The notes under the pieces were generated by a model that did not search any database, was not told the origin of the DNA, and saw only the letters and a list, made by a program, of their open reading frames with translations. Source: Lepidodermella squamata (Eukaryota > Gastrotricha). Taken from it: DNA of 64,000 nucleotides. The position numbers and the translations under genes were made by a program. The DNA is taken from contig JBLDXI010000042.1 in NCBI GenBank assembly GCA_047495785.1, forward strand, positions 496,001-560,000, written 5' to 3'. Shown here in pieces: positions 1 to 8,318 of this stretch. The number at the start of each line of letters is the position of its first letter. Within the stretch, counting starts at the first letter, position 1.

Positions 1-32
1 ATAATTTGCATAATTTTTTTCAAATCAAACAG

Positions 33-480
33 AGCTCGGGTGAAATGCGATCTAGAATGGAGAAGCGATTGGAGCGAATCCGTGAAATTTGCGAGAAAGA
101 CCCAGTAGCAGCTAGCCAATTGTTCGATTGGCAAGATTACGACAGCCGCCGAAATTCAAGCTACGTCTGGCTCTGGAATAACCTGCTCGTCAACGATAAT
201 TACAAATTTGTATTTTGCGCGTAAGTGTCCCAAAATAAATTCTCTAAAATACCTGAATTTTCAAAAATTTCAAAAATTAAATTTATAATTTATTATTAAA
301 TGTTTGATCGTTTTTTCAAGTATTCCAAAGGCTGGTAATACGAATACTCGGCACTATTTGATGCATTTGAGCGAAGGCAATACGGGCAATCCGGGATTAC
401 AAGTACCGAGGCGCTGGTTGGAACCGGGTCTATGATCCTAATTACAAGATCCTAATTACAACCTTAAGAATTTTATTTGA
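33..480 (+). pseudogene. Carbohydrate sulfotransferase paralogue, broken 5' part
   Basis: Two exons match the intact sulfotransferase at 57704-59152. The first (33-220) has the same 188-nt length, phase and GT donor as the intact exon 2. The second starts at 321 with the PAPS-binding IPKAGNT motif. A 7-bp insertion near 390 (CGGGCAATCCGGGATT against CGGGTGATT) shifts the frame after the HLSEG segment and a stop follows. The match fades at about 450-470, where ATCCTAATTACAA is repeated in tandem, and the Polinton block begins. The continuation of the same exon is found at 10104-10150. I infer a duplicated gene killed by frameshift and insertion. The first exons would lie left of the window. 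Confidence 0.85.
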
Positions 481-535
481 TTATACTCAGCGGATTCTTT
501 TTTACCACCCCGTGTCAAAGTAGCTAATCGTGGTC

Positions 536-1048
536 CTAATCCCTTTTATTATAATCAGATATATCATGTATTACATCTTCGATATGATCAGCTTCAATTT
601 CGTCAATCAAAGGGAAATTGTGTTTCTTAATTACGTTTTCATTAAGACTTTTAATTTCATTTTCAGGTTCTCTAACAGTTTGATATTCATCAAATGAGGC
701 TTCATTTCTATCAGTTGACTCACTTTTTGCTAATGGACTGGAAGGTTCCAATTTAGGTTGTCTTAATTCAGCTTCAACTTCTTGGGCAATTCCCCGAGCG
801 ATCACCTCAGGTTTCATTCTTGTTAAATTATTATTCAATTTTTCTATGGAATTTACGATCGGTCGTTGTTTGATCGTATTTAGAATGGTTGCTAAAGGAT
901 CCATTTCGGTTTTAATGTTATATTTATGCTTTAATGTGTATGTATCTCCATTCGCGATAGCAATATTCTGACTATACAGGTTTTCCTCTTTTTCAAGATT
1001 TTTCAAAATTTCAATTTGCTCGGGTATTGATAGTTCTTTGATCGGCAT
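536..1048 (-). CDS. Polinton protein of unknown function, coiled/acidic
   Basis: This is a 170-residue intronless ORF downstream of, and co-directional with, the ATPase (31-bp gap). The N-terminal third is lysine/glutamate-rich and helical-looking (IPEQIEILKNLEKEE). The C-terminal half is rich in E, S, P and D, consistent with disorder. I see no protease triad or other recognised motif. In related elements the neighbour of the ATPase is often a protease or minor virion protein, but the sequence does not support either. The stop lies 55 bp from the element's left edge. The start is preceded by a TA-rich stretch (CTAGTTACTAA) resembling the one ahead of the ORF starting at 1819. Confidence 0.55.
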   Translation of the reverse strand: MPIKELSIPEQIEILKNLEKEENLYSQNIAIANGDTYTLKHKYNIKTEMDPLATILNTIKQRPIVNSIEKLNNNLTRMKPEVIARGIAQEVEAELRQPKLEPSSPLAKSESTDRNEASFDEYQTVREPENEIKSLNENVIKKHNFPLIDEIEADHIEDVIHDISDYNKRD

Positions 1049-1079
1049 TTGAACGTTTTTTAATTAGTAACTAGATATT

Positions 1080-1778
1080 TCAACAAAACAGGCCAACGTA
1101 ATTAGCTCGCAATTTCAAGCATTTGTATTTTGAATTGCCATCAATAATGAAACTTCCATGTCCATCATATGAAGATGTACTTTCTTCGTATTTCTTTATG
1201 AACTCATCTCTTTTTATTTCAGATGCATAAATATTATGTATGGTTTTTATTTCTCTGAAATCATTTAAACGCTTTAGCACAACGAACTGTGCGTTATCTC
1301 TAATTATTTTGGGCGTTTTAAAATAAGACTGAGATAAGTAAACAACAGAACAATTGTATTTCCTACTTCTTATGTACAAATCACCGATATATTTTTCTTG
1401 AACTTTTTTTTCTGCTAAACATACATCATCAAAAATGTAAAGATGCTGATAGTTCTTGTTAAGATCTTCTATTTGAACTACATCTTTCAAATCAGTGCTA
1501 AAATGTATGAGACTTTCTGATATTCCTCTTCTTGCTAATTCTTTTTCTTTTTGTTTTTGCACATTTATTAAAAATTGATACTTGTCTTCATCAAGTGTTT
1601 TTGAATAAACGAAAATTTTATGGAAAACGGAATGATGAATAATATTCAAAAGATCATTTGTTTTACCTGAATTACTCGGACCAATGATTAAACTTCTGCC
1701 TGGATGTTGTGGGAAAAATGGATTCGGATTTATATAATAATTATTAGCTTTGGAAATTAGATTATCAAAATTTATCAT
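1080..1778 (-). CDS. Polinton DNA-packaging ATPase (FtsK/HerA-type)
   Basis: A 232-residue ORF with a Walker A loop GPSNSGKT at residues 33-40 and a Walker B strand LYIFDDV near residue 115. A serine/glutamine sensor-like stretch (VVYLSQSYF) lies near residue 147. These are hallmarks of the small packaging ATPases of Polintons, adenovirus-like and other PRD1-lineage viruses, which pump the genome into the capsid. Length fits the family (about 220-260). The frame is intact from ATG to stop. The start codon is immediately preceded by TATATAA, as is the ORF at 3434. It is divergent from the integrase gene across 40 bp. Confidence 0.88.
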   Translation of the reverse strand: MINFDNLISKANNYYINPNPFFPQHPGRSLIIGPSNSGKTNDLLNIIHHSVFHKIFVYSKTLDEDKYQFLINVQKQKEKELARRGISESLIHFSTDLKDVVQIEDLNKNYQHLYIFDDVCLAEKKVQEKYIGDLYIRSRKYNCSVVYLSQSYFKTPKIIRDNAQFVVLKRLNDFREIKTIHNIYASEIKRDEFIKKYEESTSSYDGHGSFIIDGNSKYKCLKLRANYVGLFC

Positions 1779-1818
1779 TTATATATAAATTAGAAACTTT
1801 CTAGTTAATTACTAAAAA
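1779..1818. promoter_or_regulatory. Divergent promoter region of the Polinton
   Basis: A 40-bp gap between the ATPase start (minus) and the ATG at 1819 (plus). On the minus strand TATATAAATG overlaps the ATPase start; the same TATATAAATG overlaps the start of the ORF at 3434. On the plus strand CTAGTTAATTACTAA precedes the ATG at 1819. An upstream signal is inferred from these repeats, but the local AT-richness weakens the case. Confidence 0.4.
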
Positions 1819-1933
1819 TGTTCGACAGCACTAAAAAAGATGGCGTAAATTCTCCGAGTGGGGGATTTTCGATGGGATTATAAACAATTTACCGATTGAA
1901 TTACATTTACCATCATTAGGACCAGGTGAATAC

Positions 1934-3328
1934 GTGCAGAACGGTAGTTTTAATAACACAAATAAGTATTCATATGCAGGCCCAGGAACGAAATTTATTC
2001 AACGCATGAAAGAAGGTTACAAAGGTATTAATGAATTAGACAAAGCAGCAATGGAACATGATGCAGCTTATCATTTCTATAAGGATAGAGAAACAAGAAC
2101 GATATCCGACAGAATTTTAGCTCAAAGAGCCCTCAAAATTGCTCAAGATGGAACTAAAAGTAGTCAGGAAAGAATGATGGCGGCGTTCGTTCATAAAACA
2201 TTTACCGAAGGTGGATTAGCTGATAAATTTCAAGGGAAAGGAATGACTCTGCGTCAAAGAAAGCCTGTCAGTTACACGCAATCAATAACTAAAAACGAAC
2301 CTGTTAAAAAGAGTAAACGTAATGCTCGAGAAAATATAGAAAAAATAGCTGGGAATAAAGAAATAAGTAGAATGAAATTTCCCATACTTGCCGAGGAATT
2401 ACACAAACAAGTTCGGAAACGATTTCCACGTCGCCGAGTTATACTTAAGGATGTTGATGAAACTTGGGGTATGGATATTTGCTTCATGAATGATTTGGCT
2501 GAAGATAATAATGGTTATAAATATATATTAACTATTATTGATTGCTTTTCAAAATATGCTTGGGCTATCCCATCAAAAGCTAAAGATGCTAAAACTGTAT
2601 TCGATGCTTTCATTGCTGTTATCAACAAAAGTAATAGGAAACCTAAACATATTTGGGTTGATGAAGGAAGTGAATTTTATAATTCAATATTTACCAAATG
2701 GCCCAAAGCTAACAACGTAGTAAGATATTCAACATATGAAAACTTTCACAATCCAATTATTGAGCGATTCAACAGAACCTTGAAAACAATGATGTGGAAA
2801 AGGTTTACTCTTGAAAATAGCCGAAATTGGATTAATATGTTAGATTCTTTACTAATTGAATATAATAATAAGAAGCACAGATCTATAAATATGACACCGA
2901 ATGAGGCAGTGAATCCGATCAATAAAGAAAGGGTAGTAAAAAGTCTTTATCCTCATCCTGAACCTAATTTAAAAAAGCCTAAATTCCGAATTGGCGACAT
3001 TGTAAGGATTAGTAGAATAAAAGAACATTTTGAAAAAGGTTTTCATCCAAATTGGTCAGAAGAATTGCTGAAAATTGTTGGTGTTAACGATACATACCCT
3101 AGAACATATAAATTGGAAGCATTAGATGGTGAGGAAGTAGTTGGAAGTTTTTATGAACAGGAATTATTAAAATCGGACATTAAAAATCAAGAATTGTATG
3201 AAAAAGCGATTTATCGAGTTGAAAAGATTTTAGAACGTAAATTAGTAAAAGGCAAAGAAATGGTACTTATTAAATGGGCAGGTTATGATCACCCAACATG
3301 GGAAAAAGCAGAAAATATTATTGATTAG
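1934..3328 (+). CDS. PLA2-like domain fused to Polinton integrase with chromodomain
   Basis: One open frame of 464 residues holds three parts. Residues 16-50 carry a glycine-rich AGPGT turn followed by the helix EHDAAY (H42, D43, Y46), the catalytic pattern of parvovirus-type phospholipase A2, which some animal adintoviruses also carry. Residues 150-350 are a retrovirus-like DDE integrase core: D181, D243 (WVDEGSEF) and E277 (IIERFN), a D-D-E spacing near 35. Residues 421-464 are a chromodomain ending IKWAGYDHPTWE, typical of Polinton integrases. The frame probably began at the ATG at 1819, but a single-base shift near 1870 separates that start. The PLA2/integrase join has no stop or gap, so it is either a deletion-born fusion or a real bifunctional protein. 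Confidence 0.82.
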   Translation: MQNGSFNNTNKYSYAGPGTKFIQRMKEGYKGINELDKAAMEHDAAYHFYKDRETRTISDRILAQRALKIAQDGTKSSQERMMAAFVHKTFTEGGLADKFQGKGMTLRQRKPVSYTQSITKNEPVKKSKRNARENIEKIAGNKEISRMKFPILAEELHKQVRKRFPRRRVILKDVDETWGMDICFMNDLAEDNNGYKYILTIIDCFSKYAWAIPSKAKDAKTVFDAFIAVINKSNRKPKHIWVDEGSEFYNSIFTKWPKANNVVRYSTYENFHNPIIERFNRTLKTMMWKRFTLENSRNWINMLDSLLIEYNNKKHRSINMTPNEAVNPINKERVVKSLYPHPEPNLKKPKFRIGDIVRISRIKEHFEKGFHPNWSEELLKIVGVNDTYPRTYKLEALDGEEVVGSFYEQELLKSDIKNQELYEKAIYRVEKILERKLVKGKEMVLIKWAGYDHPTWEKAENIID

Positions 3329-3368
3329 ATAGTTATAACTTGGTAAATTCGGCATTTTAAGCACATCT

Positions 3369-3387
3369 ATGAAATTTCAAATTTCAT
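3369..3387. terminator. Hairpin between integrase and polymerase genes
   Basis: Inverted repeat ATGAAATTT / AAATTTCAT with one central base, 40 bp after the integrase stop and 47 bp before the next ATG. A transcript-end role is inferred from the position and from the two larger palindromes after the polymerase. Confidence 0.35.
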
Positions 3388-3433
3388 CATTTTAAAAAAT
3401 GGCTTAAAGATTTATCACCTTAATATTATATAA

Positions 3434-3922
3434 ATGAAAATGAATAATTTTTTCATATTGAGTCCAAAAGGTTTTGAAATAAAGAAGGGTGGAAAGGCTT
3501 TTCGAAAATATATAAACGAAGGCTTTTCATATGATGAAACGAATAATATGTGGTTGGAAAATGGTCAGCCGTATACTTATGAAGTAGTTAATCCGGAAGA
3601 CGGGTGTTTGATACCCGTTAATGGCGATAAATTCAACCAGTTGATTAACAATAATTATGTATATGAAAAATATAGAAATCGTTTGAAAAAAGTTGCATTT
3701 TATAAAAGCAAAAAAATTGAAGTCGGTTCAAACGAATTTCTGAAAATGGTAAGACATACACATGCATATAACCCTGAAACTAATTTATTGACTAAATACA
3801 AACGTAAAATTAGGGGTGGGCATGTATTTGATCCAATAAATGGAAAACCTATTTTGTTAGGAGGAGCAAGATATGAACATTTAGCTTCGCAGGGCTATGC
3901 CTTAAAGACAGTTGACAAATAA
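3434..3922 (+). CDS. Adaptor-like repeat protein, probable N-terminus of the polymerase
   Basis: A 162-residue ORF whose start overlaps TATATAAATG. It consists of about four degenerate repeats of the form (N/S)P-x-x-G-x-x-I-x-x-G-G-x-x-(F/Y)-x-x-L-x-x-x-G-(F/Y), for example ILSPKGFEIKKGGKAFRKY and FDPINGKPILLGGARYEHL. The pattern resembles the 2-cysteine adaptor domain of large DNA viruses, with the cysteines missing. A fifth copy opens the overlapping ORF at 3912 (FVINPKTLCRIKIKGEKF), which has no ATG at its start, so the two ORFs were probably one and a frameshift near 3910 split them. The function of the repeats is unknown; binding a protein partner is a guess from the viral adaptor comparison. 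Confidence 0.6.
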   Translation: MKMNNFFILSPKGFEIKKGGKAFRKYINEGFSYDETNNMWLENGQPYTYEVVNPEDGCLIPVNGDKFNQLINNNYVYEKYRNRLKKVAFYKSKKIEVGSNEFLKMVRHTHAYNPETNLLTKYKRKIRGGHVFDPINGKPILLGGARYEHLASQGYALKTVDK

Positions 3923-5195
3923 TTTCGTTATCAATCCAAAAACACTTTGTCGTATCAAAATAAAAGGCGAAAAATTTCGCCAACTAATAGCTGAGGGCTA
4001 TAAATATATTGAAAGTACCAATAGCTTAGAAAAAGATGATTATTTTCAAATAGTGAATAGAGATTTCCCCGGCGGATTTAAACAAGTTCTGTCGCGAGTA
4101 GATTTTGAACCTCGTGGAAAAGAGGAAATTGATTTTCCAAATTACCGAAAGAAAATCATCAATAAGGTGATAGAAGAATATAGAGAGCAATTAAAACAAC
4201 GCGGTTCAATTAAAGTAGGCCTAGTTACTAAAATGACTTTTGTTCGTGATGATGAAGAGAAAGAGTTGGATCGTTACTCTTGTAATTCGAATATAAATTG
4301 TGCACCTGTGATTTTACGTGTTGACCAAATACAGACGGTTGTAAATCAGCTTTTTGATCAGATAGGCGCTTCAATTGAAGACTTAGCTCAAAGGCAATCT
4401 GGTTGGCGATTGAAAAATATTGGTACGACAAGTGCTAATACTTATAGGTACACTCCTCTTTCCGGTGGAAGTTTCATTCCAACGCCTCCGTATATCTATA
4501 ATAAGAAAGCAGTAGTAAACGTACAAAATACTGATCAAAAATGCATTATTTGGAGTATTCTAGCTTGTTTACATCCGGTTGAAAAAAATGCAAATAGACC
4601 TAGCAAATATCAAAAATACTTGAGTGAAATTAATACTGATACGATACAATTCCCTATTAAAGCTAAGGACATTTCGAAACTCGAAACCTTGAACAAAATT
4701 AACATAAACATTATAGAATATAACAAATTTGGATGTAAAGAATTTAGACCTTACTATGTTTCGGACGGGATTCACAAGAAAGAGGTAAATATTCTCAGGT
4801 TGAGAGAAGATAAAAAAGCTCATTTTTGTTGGATAAAAAACATGAGTAAATTACTTGCCTTCACGAGCAAGCATGAGCATAAAAAATTCTGGTGTTATCG
4901 TTGTTTAACTGGTTTCGACTCGGATTTAGCACGGATAAGGCATTTGGAAGATCAGAAATGCGAATTCAAAGGCACACAAATTAGGTTCCCGAAGAAATTT
5001 GACCCCATCGAAAACGAATGGGTAATGCAAAAAGTAAAATTTAATAGCTTCGACAAACAGTTGGAGATCCCATTTGCATTTTATTGTGATGCCGAGAGCA
5101 TTCTTGTACCGTGTAATGAGAAAAAGGTAACTCATCGACAATTTATCAAAAACATGTCGCCAACTCGTTCGGATGTTACTTTATTAGCAAGGTAA
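3912..5195 (+). CDS. Polinton DNA polymerase B, N-terminal part
   Basis: A 427-residue frame that continues the repeat ORF and leads into the polymerase. After one adaptor-like repeat comes the conserved Polinton PolB N-terminal module (DQKCIIWSILACLHP near 200, HFCWIKNMSKLL near 300), then a zinc-finger-like C-x2-C..H..C segment (FWCYRCLTGF). Exonuclease motif I, FYCDAES (D393 and E395), follows near the end. The frame breaks at about 5160-5190: exonuclease sequence resumes in another frame (around FEGENC) and joins the ORF at 5261. No ATG is present at 3912, so this is not an independent gene. It encodes proofreading and priming-associated regions of a protein-primed replicase. Confidence 0.82.
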   Translation: MTNNFVINPKTLCRIKIKGEKFRQLIAEGYKYIESTNSLEKDDYFQIVNRDFPGGFKQVLSRVDFEPRGKEEIDFPNYRKKIINKVIEEYREQLKQRGSIKVGLVTKMTFVRDDEEKELDRYSCNSNINCAPVILRVDQIQTVVNQLFDQIGASIEDLAQRQSGWRLKNIGTTSANTYRYTPLSGGSFIPTPPYIYNKKAVVNVQNTDQKCIIWSILACLHPVEKNANRPSKYQKYLSEINTDTIQFPIKAKDISKLETLNKININIIEYNKFGCKEFRPYYVSDGIHKKEVNILRLREDKKAHFCWIKNMSKLLAFTSKHEHKKFWCYRCLTGFDSDLARIRHLEDQKCEFKGTQIRFPKKFDPIENEWVMQKVKFNSFDKQLEIPFAFYCDAESILVPCNEKKVTHRQFIKNMSPTRSDVTLLAR

Positions 5196-5260
5196 GAGAT
5201 TTCAAGTCACGTTATCAAAAATTCGAGGGCGAAAACTGCACTAAAGAATTTATAAATTAC

Positions 5261-7687
5261 TTGATAAAAATGGAAAATGGATTGACTTTTTTCTTACGTA
5301 ATACCAACATAGAAATGAAATTTGGTGACAAGGAGAAGATTCTATTTGATGCTGCAACGCATTGTCATATATGTAATAAGAAATTTGAACTTCATGAAGA
5401 GCGAGTAAGAGATCATGATCACCTGACTGGGAATTATCGAGGCGCAGCTCATCAATTTTGTAACCTGGGTTATAACATGAAAAATATGAAAATTCCTGTT
5501 GTTTTTCATAATCTGAAAGGTTATGACAGCCATTTGATTTTGAAGCATGCCGGTGAAGTGGTGAATGAATTAAATGAGGCGCGAAAAACTAAGTATGAAG
5601 AAAAGAGAGAGGCAGCTAAGAAAAATGGCAAATCAGAACCTAAAAAGCCGTACTTACTAAATCTAAGTGTCATCGCGAGTAGTGCTGAAAAATATATGAG
5701 CTTTAGCATAGGAAGATTGAACTTTTTAGATAGTTTCAATTTTATGAGTGCTAGTTTGGAAACAATCGTAAACAACTTGAAGAAATCAGGCGGGGAATTC
5801 CAGCATTTTAAGAGCCAGTTCAAAAATAATTCAGAGTCACAGATTCAACTATTGCTTAGAAAAAATGTTTATCCGTATGATTACATTACTAGCCATGACA
5901 AGCTGCTGGAAACTCAGCTTCCGCCAATTGAAAACTTTTCGCAGAGACTCCGGGCAAGTTCTTCATATAGCAGTGATCCTAAAGATCTAGAACCAGTTCC
6001 TATTTCTTTAGACGATTATCAACACGCTAAAAAAGTATGGGAAGAGTTCGAATGCAAGTCTTTAAAAGATTATCATGATCTATATCTGAAAACTGACGTA
6101 ATGCTGCTTGCTGATTGCTTTGAAAACTTTAGGAAAACATGCATGAATTTTTATGGATTAGATGCTCTTCACTTCGTAAGTGCGCCTGCTCTTAGATGGA
6201 CATCCATGCTGAAATTAACTCGAATCGAACTTTATCTTTTCGATAATGAGGAAATGCTTGAGTTCATCGAAGCCGGCATCCGCGGTGGTGTTTCCATCAT
6301 TACGAAAAGGTATGCGCAAGCTAATAACAAATATATGAAGAATTTCGATAGTGCGAAGCCTCAGTCATACATCACATATTTAGATGCGAATAATTTGTAC
6401 GGTTGGGCGATGATTCAGTGCTTACCTCTAGGCAGTTTTAAATGGGAAAAAACTGACTTTTATACAGCTGAAAATATAGCTAAGATGGATGATAAGCAAA
6501 AACGTGGTTACATTCTAGAGGTTGACGTAGAGTACCCTGTAGAGCTGCATGATAAGCACAATGACTTTCCATTTTTAGCGGAACACATGATATGTGATCC
6601 AAGTCCGTATATGAATCGCATTTCTCATGAACACAATTTGCCCAAGTCAGCAAAAGTGAAAAAGCTTACTCAAAACCTGAACGACAAAACACGATATGTA
6701 ATTCACTATGGAGCTTTACAGCAGGCTTTAGAACATGGATTGGTCCTCAAAAAGGTTCATCGGGTTCTAGGTTTTGACCAATCGGAATGGCTTAAGTCTT
6801 ACATTGATTTTAATACCGCTCAGAGAGCAATTGCTAAAAACGACTTCGAAAAGGATTTTTTCAAGCTTATGAACAACTCAATTTTCGGGAAGACATGTGA
6901 AAACTTGAGGAAAAGAATAGACGTTCGATTGACAACATCAGCTGAAAAGTTGCAAAAATTGGTGAATGAGCCGACGTTCAAGTCCTGTGATGACATAAGT
7001 GACAACTTATTCAGCGTAAGCATGGCGAAAAAGAGCATACTTTATAATAGGCCAATTATAGTTGGGATGAGTGTTTTAGACTTGAGTAAGACTTTGATGT
7101 ATGATTTTCATTACAACGTGATCAAGAAAAAATATGGGGATAATGCCCAGCTGCTTTTCACTGATACGGATTCGCTGTGCTATAGCATTGAGACTAGGGA
7201 TTTATATGAGGATATGAAACCTATGAGTGATTTATTTGACTTCAGTGATTATCCCAAGAGTCACCTGCTGCATTCTGATGCTAATAAAAAAGTTATCGGC
7301 AAATTTAAAGATGAATCCGCAGGCGGGATCGCACTTTCGACGATTACTGAGTTCGTCGGATTAAGATCAAAATCATACAGCTACGTTTCTGAGGTGATAT
7401 CTTCTGCTAACAAGGCTGTGGAGTTGCATTCGACTAGCTCGGTCAAAAAAGCTAAAGGCGTAGTAAAGCATTGCGTGAAAAATAATATAAAATTTGAAAA
7501 TTATAAACGTAGCGTATTGGAACAACAGATAACAAAAGCCACCTTTAATCAAATTAGATCTTTCAATCATAACTTGGTAACAATGCAGAGTACGAAGACA
7601 GCTTTGTGTCCGTACGATGACAAACGGTGGGTTTGCGATGACGGAATAACTACGCTTGCTCATGGACACGTTAGGATATTACATTGA
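5261..7687 (+). CDS. Polinton protein-primed DNA polymerase B, exonuclease/polymerase part
   Basis: An 808-residue frame. It begins with an EndoVII-like zinc motif embedded in many Polinton polymerases (CHIC...RDHDHLTGNYRGAAH...CN, residues 29-70). Exonuclease motif II (VVFHNLKGYDSHLI) follows near residue 90. Polymerase motif A, LDANNLYGWAM, lies near 373; motif B, KLMNNSIFGKT, near 535; and motif C, FTDTDS, near 632. A lysine motif (KVIGKFKDE) is near 685, and the tail PYDDKRWVCDDGITTLAHGH is the usual Polinton C-terminus. All catalytic aspartates are present. Coding sequence extends a little upstream of 5261 in this frame. Together with the preceding frames the replicase would be about 1,400 residues, broken in this copy by at least two frameshifts. 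Confidence 0.9.
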   Translation: MIKMENGLTFFLRNTNIEMKFGDKEKILFDAATHCHICNKKFELHEERVRDHDHLTGNYRGAAHQFCNLGYNMKNMKIPVVFHNLKGYDSHLILKHAGEVVNELNEARKTKYEEKREAAKKNGKSEPKKPYLLNLSVIASSAEKYMSFSIGRLNFLDSFNFMSASLETIVNNLKKSGGEFQHFKSQFKNNSESQIQLLLRKNVYPYDYITSHDKLLETQLPPIENFSQRLRASSSYSSDPKDLEPVPISLDDYQHAKKVWEEFECKSLKDYHDLYLKTDVMLLADCFENFRKTCMNFYGLDALHFVSAPALRWTSMLKLTRIELYLFDNEEMLEFIEAGIRGGVSIITKRYAQANNKYMKNFDSAKPQSYITYLDANNLYGWAMIQCLPLGSFKWEKTDFYTAENIAKMDDKQKRGYILEVDVEYPVELHDKHNDFPFLAEHMICDPSPYMNRISHEHNLPKSAKVKKLTQNLNDKTRYVIHYGALQQALEHGLVLKKVHRVLGFDQSEWLKSYIDFNTAQRAIAKNDFEKDFFKLMNNSIFGKTCENLRKRIDVRLTTSAEKLQKLVNEPTFKSCDDISDNLFSVSMAKKSILYNRPIIVGMSVLDLSKTLMYDFHYNVIKKKYGDNAQLLFTDTDSLCYSIETRDLYEDMKPMSDLFDFSDYPKSHLLHSDANKKVIGKFKDESAGGIALSTITEFVGLRSKSYSYVSEVISSANKAVELHSTSSVKKAKGVVKHCVKNNIKFENYKRSVLEQQITKATFNQIRSFNHNLVTMQSTKTALCPYDDKRWVCDDGITTLAHGHVRILH

Positions 7688-7730
7688 AATATATTCCAAG
7701 TTAATGCAGCTGTATTTAAAAGCTGAAAAA

Positions 7731-7841
7731 TATCGGCTCTTGCAAGAGCCGATAATTTAATGCTAGCATAAAAAACAATGCAGAGTACGAAAACAGCTGT
7801 ATCTAAAAGATAAAAAATATCGGCTCTTGCAAGAGCCGATA
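7731..7841. terminator. Two identical perfect palindromes after the polymerase
   Basis: The same 24-bp perfect palindrome, arm TATCGGCTCT with centre TGCA, occurs at 7731-7754 and 7818-7841. Each is followed by AATTTAAT. The duplicated block (about 87 bp) also repeats part of the polymerase 3' end (CAATGCAGAGTACGAA is found near 7581, and 7777). As RNA each would fold into a 10-bp GC-rich stem. I infer a transcript-end hairpin like those used by some large DNA viruses. Confidence 0.55.
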
Positions 7842-8318
7842 ATTTAATTCTATAGACAGCATTTCATATCTGATGCAAATGCACTAGTTAAACGCTGTTC
7901 CAGAAATTACCCCTTTTTAGGGCTGTTTTTGAATTTTACGCAGCCGAAAATTTGAGTGATCGAAATAATTGATTTAAATTCGAGTTGGATATGCATTGGA
8001 GGCGATTTTGACTCTTTGGCGTCGATTTTTGCATTTCGTAAACCCCCATGCAAAAGCCGAGAATTTGCTGCGGAGAATATGCTAGGAGCTGGAAATTTCA
8101 TTTTAAGGCGGGTGAGCCAGCTCCGGCGGACTATCACTACTGACCGAGTTTAACGCGTGTCGGAAGCACGTGCGATTTACGCGGGAAATAGCTGGCCAGA
8201 GAGTTCAGTTTCAGTGAAACAGTCGGAGAATTCGTTCTCAAAATTCAACGCAGAAAATTTTCGTGTTAATATTTTGATAATATCGCTATCACCGAATTTT
8301 ATCACCTATTACCTAATT
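7842..8318. other. Non-coding gap between Polinton and the AT-hook gene
   Basis: No credible coding sequence. Base composition rises from AT-rich to mixed near 7900, which suggests the Polinton ends around 7870. The 3' part would hold the promoter of the gene starting at 8319. Confidence 0.5.

Larger units (their letters stand above)
481..7870. mobile_element. Truncated Polinton/Maverick element
   Basis: A block of intronless, AT-rich genes encodes a FtsK/HerA-type packaging ATPase, a retrovirus-like integrase with chromodomain and a protein-primed DNA polymerase B, the standard Polinton set. Hexon and penton capsid genes and the adenovirus-type protease are not seen, and I find no terminal inverted repeats at either edge, so limits are approximate. 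Three reading-frame breaks (near 1870, 3910 and 5160-5190) show that this copy is decaying. It lies inside a broken sulfotransferase copy. The element is a virus-like transposon relic, not a complete provirus. Confidence 0.85.

Noticed and set aside
481-7870. Search for Polinton terminal inverted repeats and 6-bp target duplication
   Set aside because: No inverted similarity between the left (481-535) and right (7842-7920) edges; both ends appear truncated.
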